DNA of 64,000 nt from the NCBI RefSeq assembly GCF_001625305.1, contig NW_017802514.1, positions 1,064,390 to 1,128,389 of the forward strand. Reading direction: 5' to 3'. Positions 54,084-64,000 of this stretch are shown here, one piece after another. Under the pieces are notes generated by a model. That model saw only the letters and a program-made list of their open reading frames with translations, was not told the DNA's origin and searched no databases. Numbering within the stretch: position 1 is the stretch's first letter; each line of letters begins with the position of its first letter. The translations under genes and the position numbers were made by a program. This DNA is from Branchiostoma belcheri. Lineage: Eukaryota; Chordata; Leptocardii; Amphioxiformes; Branchiostomatidae.

Positions 54084-54634
54084 GTGAATAGGGAATGGCC
54101 TTCAGTAAAATGAATCTGTAGATTTTCTTCCAAATAAGTTCCCCCTAAAATTGTAGCCGCCTTTGTATTTTTCTCACGACATACAAGCGCCAAATAATGA
54201 AAACGCTTAAGAGATACCAGTTAGCTCGTATAATGCATATGGTTCAATCAATTTTAAGCTGCCCTGAAAATACGTTGCCCAAAGAGCTGTGATTTTCTGA
54301 CGACAACCACCTTTCTATTCTTAGTCATCCTCTTAGGGCAAAATATCGTTTTACTCTGTATTGGTCATCTTTAATTCATAGATATTCTATTTTCCTTTTT
54401 ACACTACGGTGTGCCATTAATAGGATAAGATACACATTAGGCTAAACCGAGTCAGAGCGAACCTCCGTGTTATACTCTGGCCTTGGGCACGTCAGAATAA
54501 ATAGCCTTGCCGTAGATAAGAGTTGTTCAATCGGCAGGGTTGAAATCCCTTCAGACACGGTCGTTTTGACACCAGTGCCCTGCATCATACTCAGTCATTC
54601 CCCGTGTCGGGGGGCATCATGCTGTCCATTCATT

Positions 54635-55053
54635 AGGCCACGTTAATTTCATTATATGGATGACATCCTCTGGGACCCCCAAAACTGATGCGAGCGTGTG
54701 AATAAAAAAAAAGGTTTGGCAAAAAAGAAGTTGCCTTCATTATGAAATCTACGTGGTCATGAAGGTTGAACAAATGACTAAACATACAGGTATGGTATGG
54801 CGAATAATGGACTCTTCGTTTTCATCGCATTTTCTTCTTGTCCTTTGGAATCGAATTTGTCATTCTACGACATTACTATCGTTTTCCAATATTATTATTG
54901 TATATTATTTTTGCAATTTACGTCATATATTTGCTCATTTTGTAGGTGGCTTCTGTGATTTACAGTGTGGTCGAAAATCTTTTTTTTTTGAAAGGGACAA
55001 AAATTCATGCGTGCGCGCGCGATGTCATCCATATGATCAACTCAACATGGCCT
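54635..55053 (-). mobile_element. Family II-like MITE (inverted partner of 51325-51734)
   Basis: 419 bp with ends AGGCCACGTTAATTTCATTA and TGATCAACTCAACATGGCCT. Its interior (CTACGTGGTCATGAAGG, TCTTCTTGTCCTTTGGAAT) is the reverse complement of the interior of 51325-51734. Confidence 0.82.
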
Positions 55054-57606
55054 TACAATGACATTCCTAATGCTATTAAAGTTTGATGCACTGTACTCGT
55101 GAAGTAGCTGTTTCCTAACTACAATTACCTTAATCTTAATCTAATCTAACACCGCACTGCAGTTTCTATTAACTATGGAATTGATCATGAATGTACGTAT
55201 TCGGCATTATACTTGTTTAATTTACGTATGCAGGGCACCATATATCCTATTCTAATCATAACAATATGGCTGCTCAGTGCAGAAAACACAATCTGTAAGC
55301 TTATATATGATAAACGCATGTTTTCATCTTTTTAAACTGGGGCTCCAATGAATTCAAGATGACGTTGGACCTATTTTGAATTTCTGAGTCAATTTCTGTC
55401 GCAGCAGTATCTGTTACCTGTTTCAATGGCCAAGGAAATATTTTTGCCCTCTTCCGTATTTTAGTAAAAAAAACTGCCGTGCACTTTCTTTTTATTTAGA
55501 GCAAATTTTCGACCTCTCAATGCCTCAAGTACAAGATTCGAATGAAGTTGTCTAAATCCGTTTTTCTCCGCCCAAAACACGTATACCGATGGGTACTGGC
55601 GGTGAGACATGGGCTACAGTACACAGATGACGGATGTTTCTGTAGGGTATGGAAAGGGGACATGGGGGGTTGTCTCCTAACAACACATTGCTACATTTCC
55701 TCTTAAAAGATTGTGAGCCTCGAGGTGTTGAGCCTGTACCTAAGAAGTGGAGAGCGTGACATGGATTCCCTTTAACACTAGCCATCTGTCATGACGACAG
55801 AGAATACACGCAATATGGGCCACAAAGGTGCAAGCACGGTCCAAACCTTTTTACGGCAAAGTCCACGGCCAACTTCAAATGTCATAAGAATTATGCTATG
55901 TCCCACGAGTTAGGACGGGAAGCTTGAGAAACTTAAACAAGAAATGCTTTTAAAAAAGCTGGCCAGGGACCAAGATGGGAATAGCTGGATGGGTGGCGTG
56001 AGTGTGATAATATGTGACTTGAATTGGACTAATGTTAACGCTAGCGTTGCAATATAGTGTCAGGTAAAATCTACTGTTTAAGCACAGGTTTGGGTTTGGG
56101 CTTATTTTCGGTATTATTATCGAGCTTTCTTTTTTTACACTGGTATCTTTTGTCATGATACCAGTGTAAAAAAAGAAACCCAATAAAAATGCCTAAAAAC
56201 ACGACCAAAATAAGCCAAAACCCTACTAGTGTTATATATGCTGGATGCTGCTATAATGATGACTGCACTCGACCACGGCTTGGGCCAGACTGATCCCAGG
56301 GACACGAGGTCCCTGTCCTTTATTAATACCAGATGTGACACAAGTCCTACCCCCTACACTAGCCTCTGCACGGAGAGTAGGTAAAAACAGGATTGCTAGA
56401 CAGGCCTGGCAAACAGAAAGGCGCACAGAACGGTTATAACAATGGGCCTGAGCCCTGATGCAAATTACCTCTTGCCACACAGCACCCAAGTATCAACGTG
56501 ATACTCAACGTACCACCGGCAAAAATTCTTCCTGATAGTGCTAAAATGAAGTTGCAAATGCCTAAAGTTGCACACATACGGCTGAAACATTACTTTCTAA
56601 ACTGCTTTAACGTTAACACAAATAAACTGGAATATAGTTAACCTAGGCATTACCACAAATTGGTCTCTTGTACCGTTACATGTATGCAGAAAAATATAAC
56701 ACCATTACTCGAATCTAGTCCAAATGACACATCTGCAAATCGTTCTTATTCTGTCGGTTATGTTTGCAACGTGGTCCTTTCTCAAGGGAAATTCCTGTTT
56801 GCAGTCTCATACAAAACTTCGAGCTTCGAGCGTTTTTTTAACTTGATGGATGTTGCTTCAGCACCAAGGAGATGTAAAAATGACAGACATCAAGATGAGC
56901 GCATCGATAACGATATATCAAAACGTCGTTTGCCCTCGAATAGATTAGCTCCGGTGTGTTTATGCGTATCTAGATGTCATTTCATTCCCCCAAAGATGAA
57001 ACACGCTGTTCTTGATAGCAGGGCGTGGGTAGCAAAGGGACCGCTGTGAGATTAAAGTACGTCTAGTATAGATTACGTCGTTTAATCACAATCAACTATC
57101 TTCATAATGTTTGCTGTGGATTTTTTCACACCGTTGTGACTGACAGGGGTATAGATAGCGTGTCTTTTCTGGAGTACAGAGTTTTCATGGCTCACATGTT
57201 GGCAATGGATAAAGCTAGACCCGGAAAATATTTTTATATGCATACTTTAGCCTCTCTGCCGGTAGCGACGTTGTTTTTGTTTTTTCTAATTACACAAGTA
57301 GCAAATTGTGGATGTGGAAATATCTTAACATACCTACATTGACAGTAATTAATGTTATAACAGAATTTTAAGTCGAGATACCAGTGATCTTCCAGGTTTA
57401 GACTCTTATGTGTACGTCCTGACGATATTTGAAGGACGTGTACAAAAACCGAAATTCAGCAATGGTGCTGCGAAGGTATTTATTTTTTTAACAAACCATT
57501 CTCTGTCTATATTTTCATTCGTGGGGTGGATACCGTGAATAGCGAAGCCAACCATCATTAGAACCCGCTTTGTTCAAGGATTTTCCAGATTGTTTTTCAA
57601 TACAGA
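55054..57606. other. Intergenic DNA, mostly without features
   Basis: Holds the small element at 56085-56222. Other open frames (for example 55552-55785 minus, 56660-57049 plus and 57136-57342 plus) show no recognisable domain. No exon with matching splice sites was found. Confidence 0.4.
56085..56222. mobile_element. Small inverted-repeat element with a perfect 22-bp stem
   Basis: Outer arms GGTTTGGGCTTATTTT and AAAATAAGCCAAAACC; inner perfect 22-bp arms at 56126-56147 and 56157-56178 around a 9-base loop. It shares AAGAAACCCAATAAAA with the element at 17995-18196, so it is likely the same family. Confidence 0.65.
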
Positions 57607-57682
57607 CTAGCCTGGGTGTCATCCGATTTGTAACAGCAACCCCGAAAAAATTGCCGTTACAAATCGGATGGAACCCAGGCTA
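57607..57682. mobile_element. hAT-like MITE, 76 bp hairpin
   Basis: CTAGCCTGGGTGTCATCCGA at one end and TCGGATGGAACCCAGGCTA at the other; the arms continue through ATTTGTAAC / GTTACAAAT, so almost the whole element is one hairpin. Flanks AATACAGA / AATAGACA match at 6 of 8 bases. Confidence 0.8.
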
Positions 57683-57829
57683 AATAGACATCGAAACCTG
57701 TAAATGCTGTATGTAACACCACTCCGAAAGGTGAACGTATGTATCTTCATAGTCAACGACATCACTGCATACATTTGAGCAGCAAAACTATCTAGACGCA
57801 TAAGCTTGAACAAAATAAATGAGCACCCC

Positions 57830-58110
57830 CACCCCTTTCACCCTACCTTCACTGAAAAGCCCTACTCTATCCACTACGCCGTGAGTGATTTGTCGATCTG
57901 TGCGGTTCAGTCCGACCAAATTACTGGACAAGGTGGGGCTCATTTGTCTCTCGCGTGGATTCCCAATAACATAAGCCGGTAAGGGCACTCCGGATTTCCG
58001 CTGAAGATCCGGTAAAACCGGTGGTATTTACGGCACTTACGTCAGCCACGCACCGCTTCCGTACCACAGATCGTCTGAAATCTCGGTCTCGAATCTGAGT
58101 ACTTCGGTGG
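57830..58110. promoter_or_regulatory. CpG-rich patch, possible promoter
   Basis: CpG-rich, with a CRE-like TTACGTCA (within GGCACTTACGTCAGCCACG) and ETS-like TCCGGAT / TTTCCGC. No start codon with a credible exon was found on either strand. Confidence 0.25.
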
Positions 58111-58389
58111 ATAACGCAACATAGAGCCCTGCTCAAGAGATATCAGTCTGCTTACACACACATATCTTATTTGTCTTTGATATTACAGAAATCCTTACAA
58201 TACCCAACACCATTAAAGTTATCTATACTACTTTAGAATTCAAATTTTGCTCACTTTATTTTGCTATGTGTTTGTATATAACTTATCTTCATGCAATTTG
58301 TTTGCACGACTTTTGAAACTCTTGTTTTTTTTTGTTGCGGGCAATCATATAGTGGTTCAGATTGTGGCCATGACCGACTGATGCCGCCT

Positions 58390-58690
58390 TTTAGTGGCTG
58401 TATAAATACGAGATGGAGTTCGCCAGGCCTCCAGCCAGGAAAGTCGTGTTAAGTGCCTTTCCCAAGGGCACAAGATCGGTGACATGGCTGGGTTCGAACC
58501 CGGGACCTCTTGGTTTCTAGCCTGACCATGGGTACCATCTGAATTTCTGCTCCACAACGCTCGAAAAATCACTATAGTTGCTCATTTTTTTCGAGCGTCG
58601 CGGGGCGAAAATCCGGATAGCACCCAGCTAGGCTACTTGGTTCCGAGCCGAACGCTATGTCGTTACGCTACATGACCCCACAAGCTTCAG
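58390..58690 (-). mobile_element. tRNA-derived SINE, interrupted by a MITE
   Basis: On the minus strand it reads GTCCCGGGTTCGAACCCAGC (B box), then GGGAAAGGCACTTAACACGA, matching the SINE at 27731-27960. The hAT-like MITE at 58517-58635 splits the head from the B-box region. Confidence 0.72.
58517..58635. mobile_element. hAT-like MITE inserted into a SINE
   Basis: Begins CTAGCCTGACCATGGGTACC and ends TAGCACCCAGCTAGGCTA. Inner arms AACGCTCGAAAAA / TTTTTTTCGAGCGTC pair. Flanks CTTGGTTT (58509-58516) and CTTGGTTC (58636-58643) match at 7 of 8 bases, and joining the flanks restores a continuous SINE head. Confidence 0.8.
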
Positions 58691-59182
58691 AACCTTTCAT
58701 CACTTTTCAGAAACTCAAGGGGTTGTGCAATGGCAAGACATGCCTGGTACAAAATCACCACGTTTCAAATGCATAGCATTAGCAAGGAAGTTGAAACAGG
58801 GCCATTTTTAAAAACCTCCTAATTTGGTTTCAGATATGGCTTCAGACCAGTCGCAAAAATTTCAGTTCACTATGCAAGTTGGCAGCATCGTACAAAAATA
58901 CATTAAGGTCTGACTGCAGTCCTTTCTTTCTTTCTAAACTGAACTTGGTCTGATTGATTTGAGTTCGCGGTAAGGTGTGGCCTTAGGAAAACTCAACACA
59001 AAAGCCGTTCTGGTTGGTGCTGCATGAATGACTAGGCAGGGTAAGTGATCCATTCGTTTGCTGTAATGTTGTTAAACCCGGCAGCCCTTTGCGTTAGTGG
59101 CTATTCATGCGGTCTCTGGAGCAACTTGTGCGAGTTCTTGATACAAAGTCACTCGCCGGTGCTGCATACAAATGTACCAATA

Positions 59183-59705
59183 ATGCCACAGCAAGTAATT
59201 TCTATGGATGACATCGACGCGCGCATTCATGTTCGCCTGATTTTTTCCCCCTCTTATTGTGGTCAGCATGCCAAAATTTGGCAAATATATTGTAAGTGTC
59301 TATGGGTTCAGAGACCATCAGGGATCCAGCAAACTTGAGGCACAATGGTTCGCGTTTGATCGCAAATGTTGACACTGACATTTTCCATCGCATCCAATCC
59401 AACCCAGTATACATGTAGTAGCTGCCCATGATGGTACGACTTGTCGTTTTACCAGAATTTCTAGTTTCAGGTCTTTACACATATCAAGGATAGGTAATAC
59501 TGTTGAATACAATGATGTAAGATCTGTTTTTGGCTGTGATATCATGTTTTGTCACCTCAATTCTTGTTTAGCAAGGATTATGACCTCAAAATTTGAAAAC
59601 TAATGGAATCTTGTTTTCGTTTGCCCGCTTTGTTTTTTTCGCCCTGTCACATTGCATTTGGAGTCAGCGGAGGACGTCATCCATAAAATTTACTTGCTGT
59701 GGCCT
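59183..59705 (+). mobile_element. Family II MITE
   Basis: 523 bp with ends ATGCCACAGCAAGTAATTTC and AAATTTACTTGCTGTGGCCT, and the sub-terminal GGATGACATC / GACGTCATCC pair. Confidence 0.83.
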
Positions 59706-61036
59706 GAACAAAAGTCCGCCACGACGCCATTCCGTTCCAGAAATTTTTAATATTTACATCCATGGTACATTGTACCCATGGCCACAAGGGTGTCTTATAG
59801 GCCGTCACGTACAAATCCTTTATTCAAGGCTGTCCGTTTGTCTATTAAGCTTGGTTGGCGTAGATGACAACTCAAAGACTGAAGTACTGGCTGCCGGTGT
59901 AGTTAGCCCTAGGCGAGTAGCCGCAAATTCCCATTGCGGTATTGAGTAAGGTGTAGTTACATGCTGTAACTTATGGTGGGAGAATTTAGGGAGTGGTATA
60001 CGGTCGGTCGCTAGGGGCAGGTAGGAACCGCTGAGCGACCACAACTCTCATTATACATACTAAGTAGCTAATTCGCTTTGGTGTAATGTATTTTGTGCGT
60101 TTCATCGTCATTCATTCACTCATTCACTCACTCATTCACTCATTCATTCATTCATTCATTCACTCACTCACTCATTCATTCACATTATACTTTATATGTT
60201 TTGGCTAGCTGAGGCAAAGTTTCAGAAAAGCCATGTGAACTTCAGTTAGCATATTTGGCTTTTTGAAGACACGTTTTTGAGATAGTTTGTCACGACTTTA
60301 GATATGGCAGATGGAATTTCCATCCTGTATTATCAAGATGTACAGTAAAACATGGCAGTTTTCTTTATCTGTTCGCTGTCATATTTTGTTTATTACGTGT
60401 ATTATCTGAATACGATTCGAATTCAAATTACCTTTGGGCCATTAAGAAGCAAGTTTAAACTGCAATTTCCAACACAACAAATTAGACTCACTCAAATTTT
60501 CGACTATATAACTCCAGTCTTTGTCAAGGAATGAGCAATACCTTTGGGCCAATTGTTACAATTTGGATATTACGTACATACAGTAATAACTTCCTGGGGA
60601 TGGTCAGACGTTATATAATTATGTGTTATACATGTATATGATCAGCTGGCCGATTGGCCCACGTAATTGGCCATTTCATTCCATACTGCAGGGAAATTGG
60701 CTGGAAGAAAAGCTTTGAGCCGACCCAATGACAATTCATTCCAATCTGCCAGCATTAACAAAGCCAATCGGGCCGGAACTGCTTTATTCAGGAACCGCAT
60801 TGAACCAGTAATTTCCTGCCACATTCTACACATTCCCAAGTAAATTACTCTAATTTCTCAAATTTCTTATTAGTTCAAACTAATCAACACGACTCGGAAC
60901 CTTGTTAAATGAACATAGATTGCTCCTGATATGTGAGTAGATTGCATGCTACGGTATGTTGGTTCCTGTAGGGCATACACAATGAGACTATTTTGGGAAG
61001 GAAAACTTCCAGCATGTTTTGAATTAAGTCAACTTT
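59706..61036. other. Intergenic DNA with a CCAAT-rich stretch
   Basis: Apart from the tetranucleotide repeat at 60109-60182, the stretch 60650-60790 has several CCAAT/ATTGG motifs (CCGATTGGCC, AATTGGCC, GACCCAATG, GCCAATCGGGCC). No gene is apparent. Confidence 0.35.
60109..60182. repeat. (CATT/CACT)n tetranucleotide repeat
   Basis: Mixed CATT and CACT units over about 74 bases, in the intergenic region. Confidence 0.95.
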
Positions 61037-61200
61037 AGGCCACACCGATTTGATTTGTTGGTAACTTTTTATTTATCAAACCATTGCATTGATAGATGGA
61101 AAAGCTGTGACAGCAGTGAGCTTTGTCTTTTTTTTTGCAAATCAGAAAAAAAATCAAGCGGGCGAATTCGAGAACCAGCTAATTAAATTGGTGTGGCCTT
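61037..61200. mobile_element. Family I MITE, internally deleted
   Basis: Both ends present (AGGCCACACCGATTTGATTT and AATTAAATTGGTGTGGCCT) but only 164 bp. The central third typical of the family is gone. Confidence 0.8.
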
Positions 61201-61375
61201 ACACACTTGAAACTACGAACCACTGACAAACAGACACGTAGCACTGAAAAAGAAGAACCAATACCATTGCAAGTGTCCAGTTTTGGTGGAATGAGTACTA
61301 GACTTTCCACACTTGTGTTTGCTGACTTTGGTTTGCTCTGCTCTTGGCACTGACTGTGGCAGGAAATGAAAAGTT

Positions 61376-61767
61376 AGGCGACATCAAGTAATGTTTATGG
61401 ATGACATCAGCGCGTGCATTGATTTTCGTCTGATTTTGGAAAAAAACAAGAAAGTTTGTTGCCTTCTGACAGTGGTCAACATGCCGAAAATGGGCAAAGA
61501 TGTCTGCTGCCATGTCATACTATGAAGAGAAGAGACAAGAAAAGGCTCTGATTTAATGTTTTGTTTCTTACTTTGATGCAGTGATATGTGATGCTGGCTG
61601 TGTATATGTGATGTTCCCACTGAATCAAAACCATTTGTACAATGATTGAGTCAAAATTTTAAATTGTAGGAACCTTGTTTTTTTTTAGCCCGCTTTTTTT
61701 TTCGCCCGCTCGCATCAGATTTGGAGTCTGCAGAGGATGTCATCCATAAATTTACATGCTGTGGCCC
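61376..61767 (+). mobile_element. Family II MITE
   Basis: 392 bp; degraded left end AGGCGACATCAAGTAATGTT, right end AAATTTACATGCTGTGGCCCT. The interior matches 48344-48824 (GTGGTCAACATGCCGAAAAT). Confidence 0.82.
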
Positions 61768-61971
61768 TAACCCAACACCTGTTGTAGCTCACAGGGTTTA
61801 CAGTTTACACAGGCAAGGGTTTCAAACATGATTAGTCCTCAGCAAGAATCATTTTTCTCCTGGCTGGTAAGAGACACAACCCGACTCATTTTTGAGAGAA
61901 GAATAAGATTTTTTATTTATTTGCTGTACAGTTATAAAATTGATTTTTAAAATTGCAGGTGTGATTCATTC

Positions 61972-62565
61972 AGGTTCAGCGACAAGAACAGGTTTGCTTG
62001 TGGGTGGATGGTGTTCAGCACCAAGGACAGCTTTTCCTGTGTGTGGATGGTGTTCAGCACCAAGGACAGCTTTTCCTGTGTGTGGAAGGTGTTCAGAACC
62101 AAGGACAGGTTTGCCTGTGTGGGGAAGGTGTTCAGCACCAAGGGCAGGTTTACCTGTGTGTGGATAGTGTTCAGCACCAAGGACAGCTTTTCCTGTGTGT
62201 GGAAGGTGTTCAGCACCAAGGACAGCTTTTCCTGTGTGTGGAAGGTGTTCAGCACCAAGGACAGGTTTGCGTGTGGGTGGATGGTGTTCAGCACCAAGGA
62301 CAGCTTTTCCTGTGTGTGGAAGGTGTTCAGAACCAAGGACAGGTTTGCCTGTGTGTGGAAGGTGTTCAGCACCAAGGGCAGGTTTACCTGTGTGTGGATG
62401 GTGTTCAGCACCAAGGACAGGTTTTTCCTGTGTGGGGAAGGTGTTCAGCACCAAGGACAGGTTTACCTGTGTGTGGATAGCTATAGTGTTCAGCACCAAG
62501 GACAGGTTTGCCTGTGTGTGGAAGGTGTTCAGCACTAAGGACAGGTTTGTGAGTGTGTGTGGAAG
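61972..62565 (+). repeat. 39-bp minisatellite, 15 units, each with an RE1-like core
   Basis: Units start with GTGTTCAGCACCAAGGACAG and end TTTTCCTGTGTGTGGAWG. Starts fall at 62011, 62050, 62089, then every 39 bases to 62401, then 62441, 62486 and 62525, with a degenerate first unit at 61972. Lengths are 39 except for units of 40, 45 and 41 near the right end. Because 39 is divisible by 3, long open frames exist on both strands; these are by-products. Variant units (CAGAACC, AAGGGCAGG) alternate in an ordered way, suggesting expansion by multi-unit duplication. Confidence 0.95.
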
Positions 62566-62799
62566 GTGTTTATTCTACCACGGAATAAACCGCTAAAATA
62601 GATGAATAGGAAAAGAGTGTTATGTTTCATACTTTGGCCACATAACAGTTTATTCTTGAAAACGTTTATTTGTGATAGTAGAAATACTAATTTAAAGGTG
62701 CCCTGTAGCTGCAATTTTTTTTTACCGAGATTGACATCAACGTTAGTATCCTTTGTAATTAGATAATCTAATCGTCCTTCTTCGACACATATAAGTGCC

Positions 62800-63187
62800 T
62801 GGCACCGAAACGGGCCGTCATTGGTCGTCATAATTAGATGATTAACGTCACATTAATTATGCACGGCCGTTCTGCACACCTGTGTAAAAACAAGTTTGGT
62901 ATGGTCCGCGTTCAAAATGGCGATTTCGTACGACGAGAATGCACTGGGCTGATTTTTTCACAACTTTCTGGGTACTTGTATACGTTTTCGTCGATAGAAT
63001 ATATTCGTAAGTGTGCAGCAGAATGTCTGGGAGTTTGTGCTGTGGATTTGAGCCGTTCTGGTGATGTTTTGAGGAGAAAATGCGGATTTTCTGACCTGGC
63101 GAATTTTGGAGAAGACAAAAATGGCGAGACAGTTGTGAAGAGTAACGTTAGCGTTGTATGGAGACGACTTCACTTATTGTTGCAGGT
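62800..63187 (+). promoter_or_regulatory. Possible promoter and 5' exon of a plus-strand gene
   Basis: A GC-richer patch with an inverted CCAAT (TCATTGG), ACGTCA and two ATGGCG-type initiator contexts (CAAAATGGCGATTTCG near 62918 and AAAAATGGCGAGACAG near 63120). The 129-codon open frame over it resembles no family I know. A good donor, TTGCAG|GTAAAC, ends it at 63186, and a short frame METTSLIVA starts at 63157. The remaining sequence to 64000 is AT-rich and shows no second exon. Confidence 0.3.
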
Positions 63188-64000
63188 AAACCAGTACATT
63201 GTTTGGCTTACATTATTCCTTAGTTAGTACGAACATGTCAACATATTCCGTAAAAAATGAACTATTTTTGTATTAGGCAGCGACCGTTCCTAATTTTACA
63301 CAGGCTTAGAAAAGTCCATCAAGTTGCGCGTTTTCAACATTTTCAATGTGTGGTGCGCTTGTAGAGTATTAAATGTATGTGCATGTCTTTTTAGTCAGTT
63401 GTCAGAGTTTTGAGGTTATATTCGTCGAAAGAAATTCTGCATTGACCAAACCATCTTCTCTCTTTATCTCCACGTGGTTCAAAACACCTGTTGGAATGTG
63501 GCCATGTAACGTTACATGATTATCTTTTTATGATCCCGCCAAAAATTTGCGTAAACAAGATGGGGTCCTCTAAGTTTCAAGGCGCCGAATTGAATACAAT
63601 ACAAAACGTTTGAAAACTAGTTATGTCGAGTTGATCATACTTTCGTTCTTCATTATCATCTGCACCATATAATGTATAATTTAAAAGCTTGTTCGTTTCC
63701 TTTTTAGAGTAATTCAGTAAATAGTAATGACCAAGCCCAAGTATTTCTGGCGCAAACACTACAGATGACTATGCTTAAAGGTAGTAATTCCTGTTTTCAA
63801 AATATTTCGCGCCGAGTTTTTTCGTATTCCACATAAAGTTTCAGTTAAAGGGGGTTGAGTTATTTTATTGTTGTTTCTATCCCCATTTTTGTGGTCATTA
63901 TGTAGAGTTTTCGTTGAGGTATGTGTTTGTTTTAAAGTAAAGATATTTAAGGTGTGTGTGTGCATTGCTAGTTTTTAATTTGAGAGAAGTGTCCAACTTA

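Noticed and set aside
61947..62596. Long open frames of up to 189 codons on both strands over the minisatellite
   Set aside because: The unit is 39 bases, a multiple of three, so frames stay open on both strands automatically. The peptides are 13-residue repeats with no start context or splice support.
1..64000. CRISPR arrays, bacterial operons or a prophage
   Set aside because: The window is intron-rich animal DNA. The only regular repeat is a minisatellite with no spacers.

Overview
The window looks like animal nuclear DNA, most likely from a lancelet (Branchiostoma). It has very long introns with GT/AG-bounded, phase-matched exons, dense short terminal-inverted-repeat elements, tRNA-derived SINEs, LINE and Penelope fragments, and many copies of the palindrome TACATGTA. 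The species is an inference; no search was possible.

One gene dominates. On the minus strand, from about 50.5 kb down past the left edge, lies the 5' half of a BAIAP3/Munc13-4 (UNC13D)-like gene. Eleven distinct coding exons join in phase to give about 302 N-terminal residues: a basic start, a short conserved helical region, and most of the first C2 domain (AKDANGYSDPYCMLGI, then [27 protein letters not shown]). The MUN domain and second C2 lie outside the window. Intron 1 alone is about 36.6 kb and carries most of the repeats.

Exons 4-9 occur twice, at 1757-4256 and at 6035-8739, in two roughly 3.5-3.7 kb blocks that are nearly identical. The blocks are separated by a Penelope-like retroelement fragment and a 20-N gap. 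The exon differences I noticed are silent, one copy carries a transposon that the other lacks, and the gap sits at the join. The simplest reading is two haplotypes of one locus left side by side where contigs were joined, not a real tandem duplication.

1-13.8 kb: exons 2-11 and the doubled block. 13.8-50.4 kb: intron 1, with AT-rich unique DNA, two families of 350-520 bp elements sharing AGGCCA...TGGCCT ends, LINE remnants, SINEs, a 215-bp hairpin element, a (CT)n tract and a 130-bp-class tandem repeat. 50.4-50.8 kb: exon 1 and a CpG-rich promoter with an ETS site. 50.8-64 kb: intergenic DNA with several CpG-rich patches that may be promoters (about 51.8, 53.9, 57.9 and 62.9 kb), more MITEs including an 8-bp-TSD hAT-like family, and a 39-bp minisatellite at 61.97-62.57 kb.

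The most unusual signal is that minisatellite. Each unit carries TTCAGCACC-AA-GGACAG, which closely matches the vertebrate REST/NRSF (RE1) site. The same 17 bases form the ends of a small inverted-repeat element inside the BAIAP3-like introns. BAIAP3 functions in neuroendocrine secretion, so a REST-type link is tempting but unproven.
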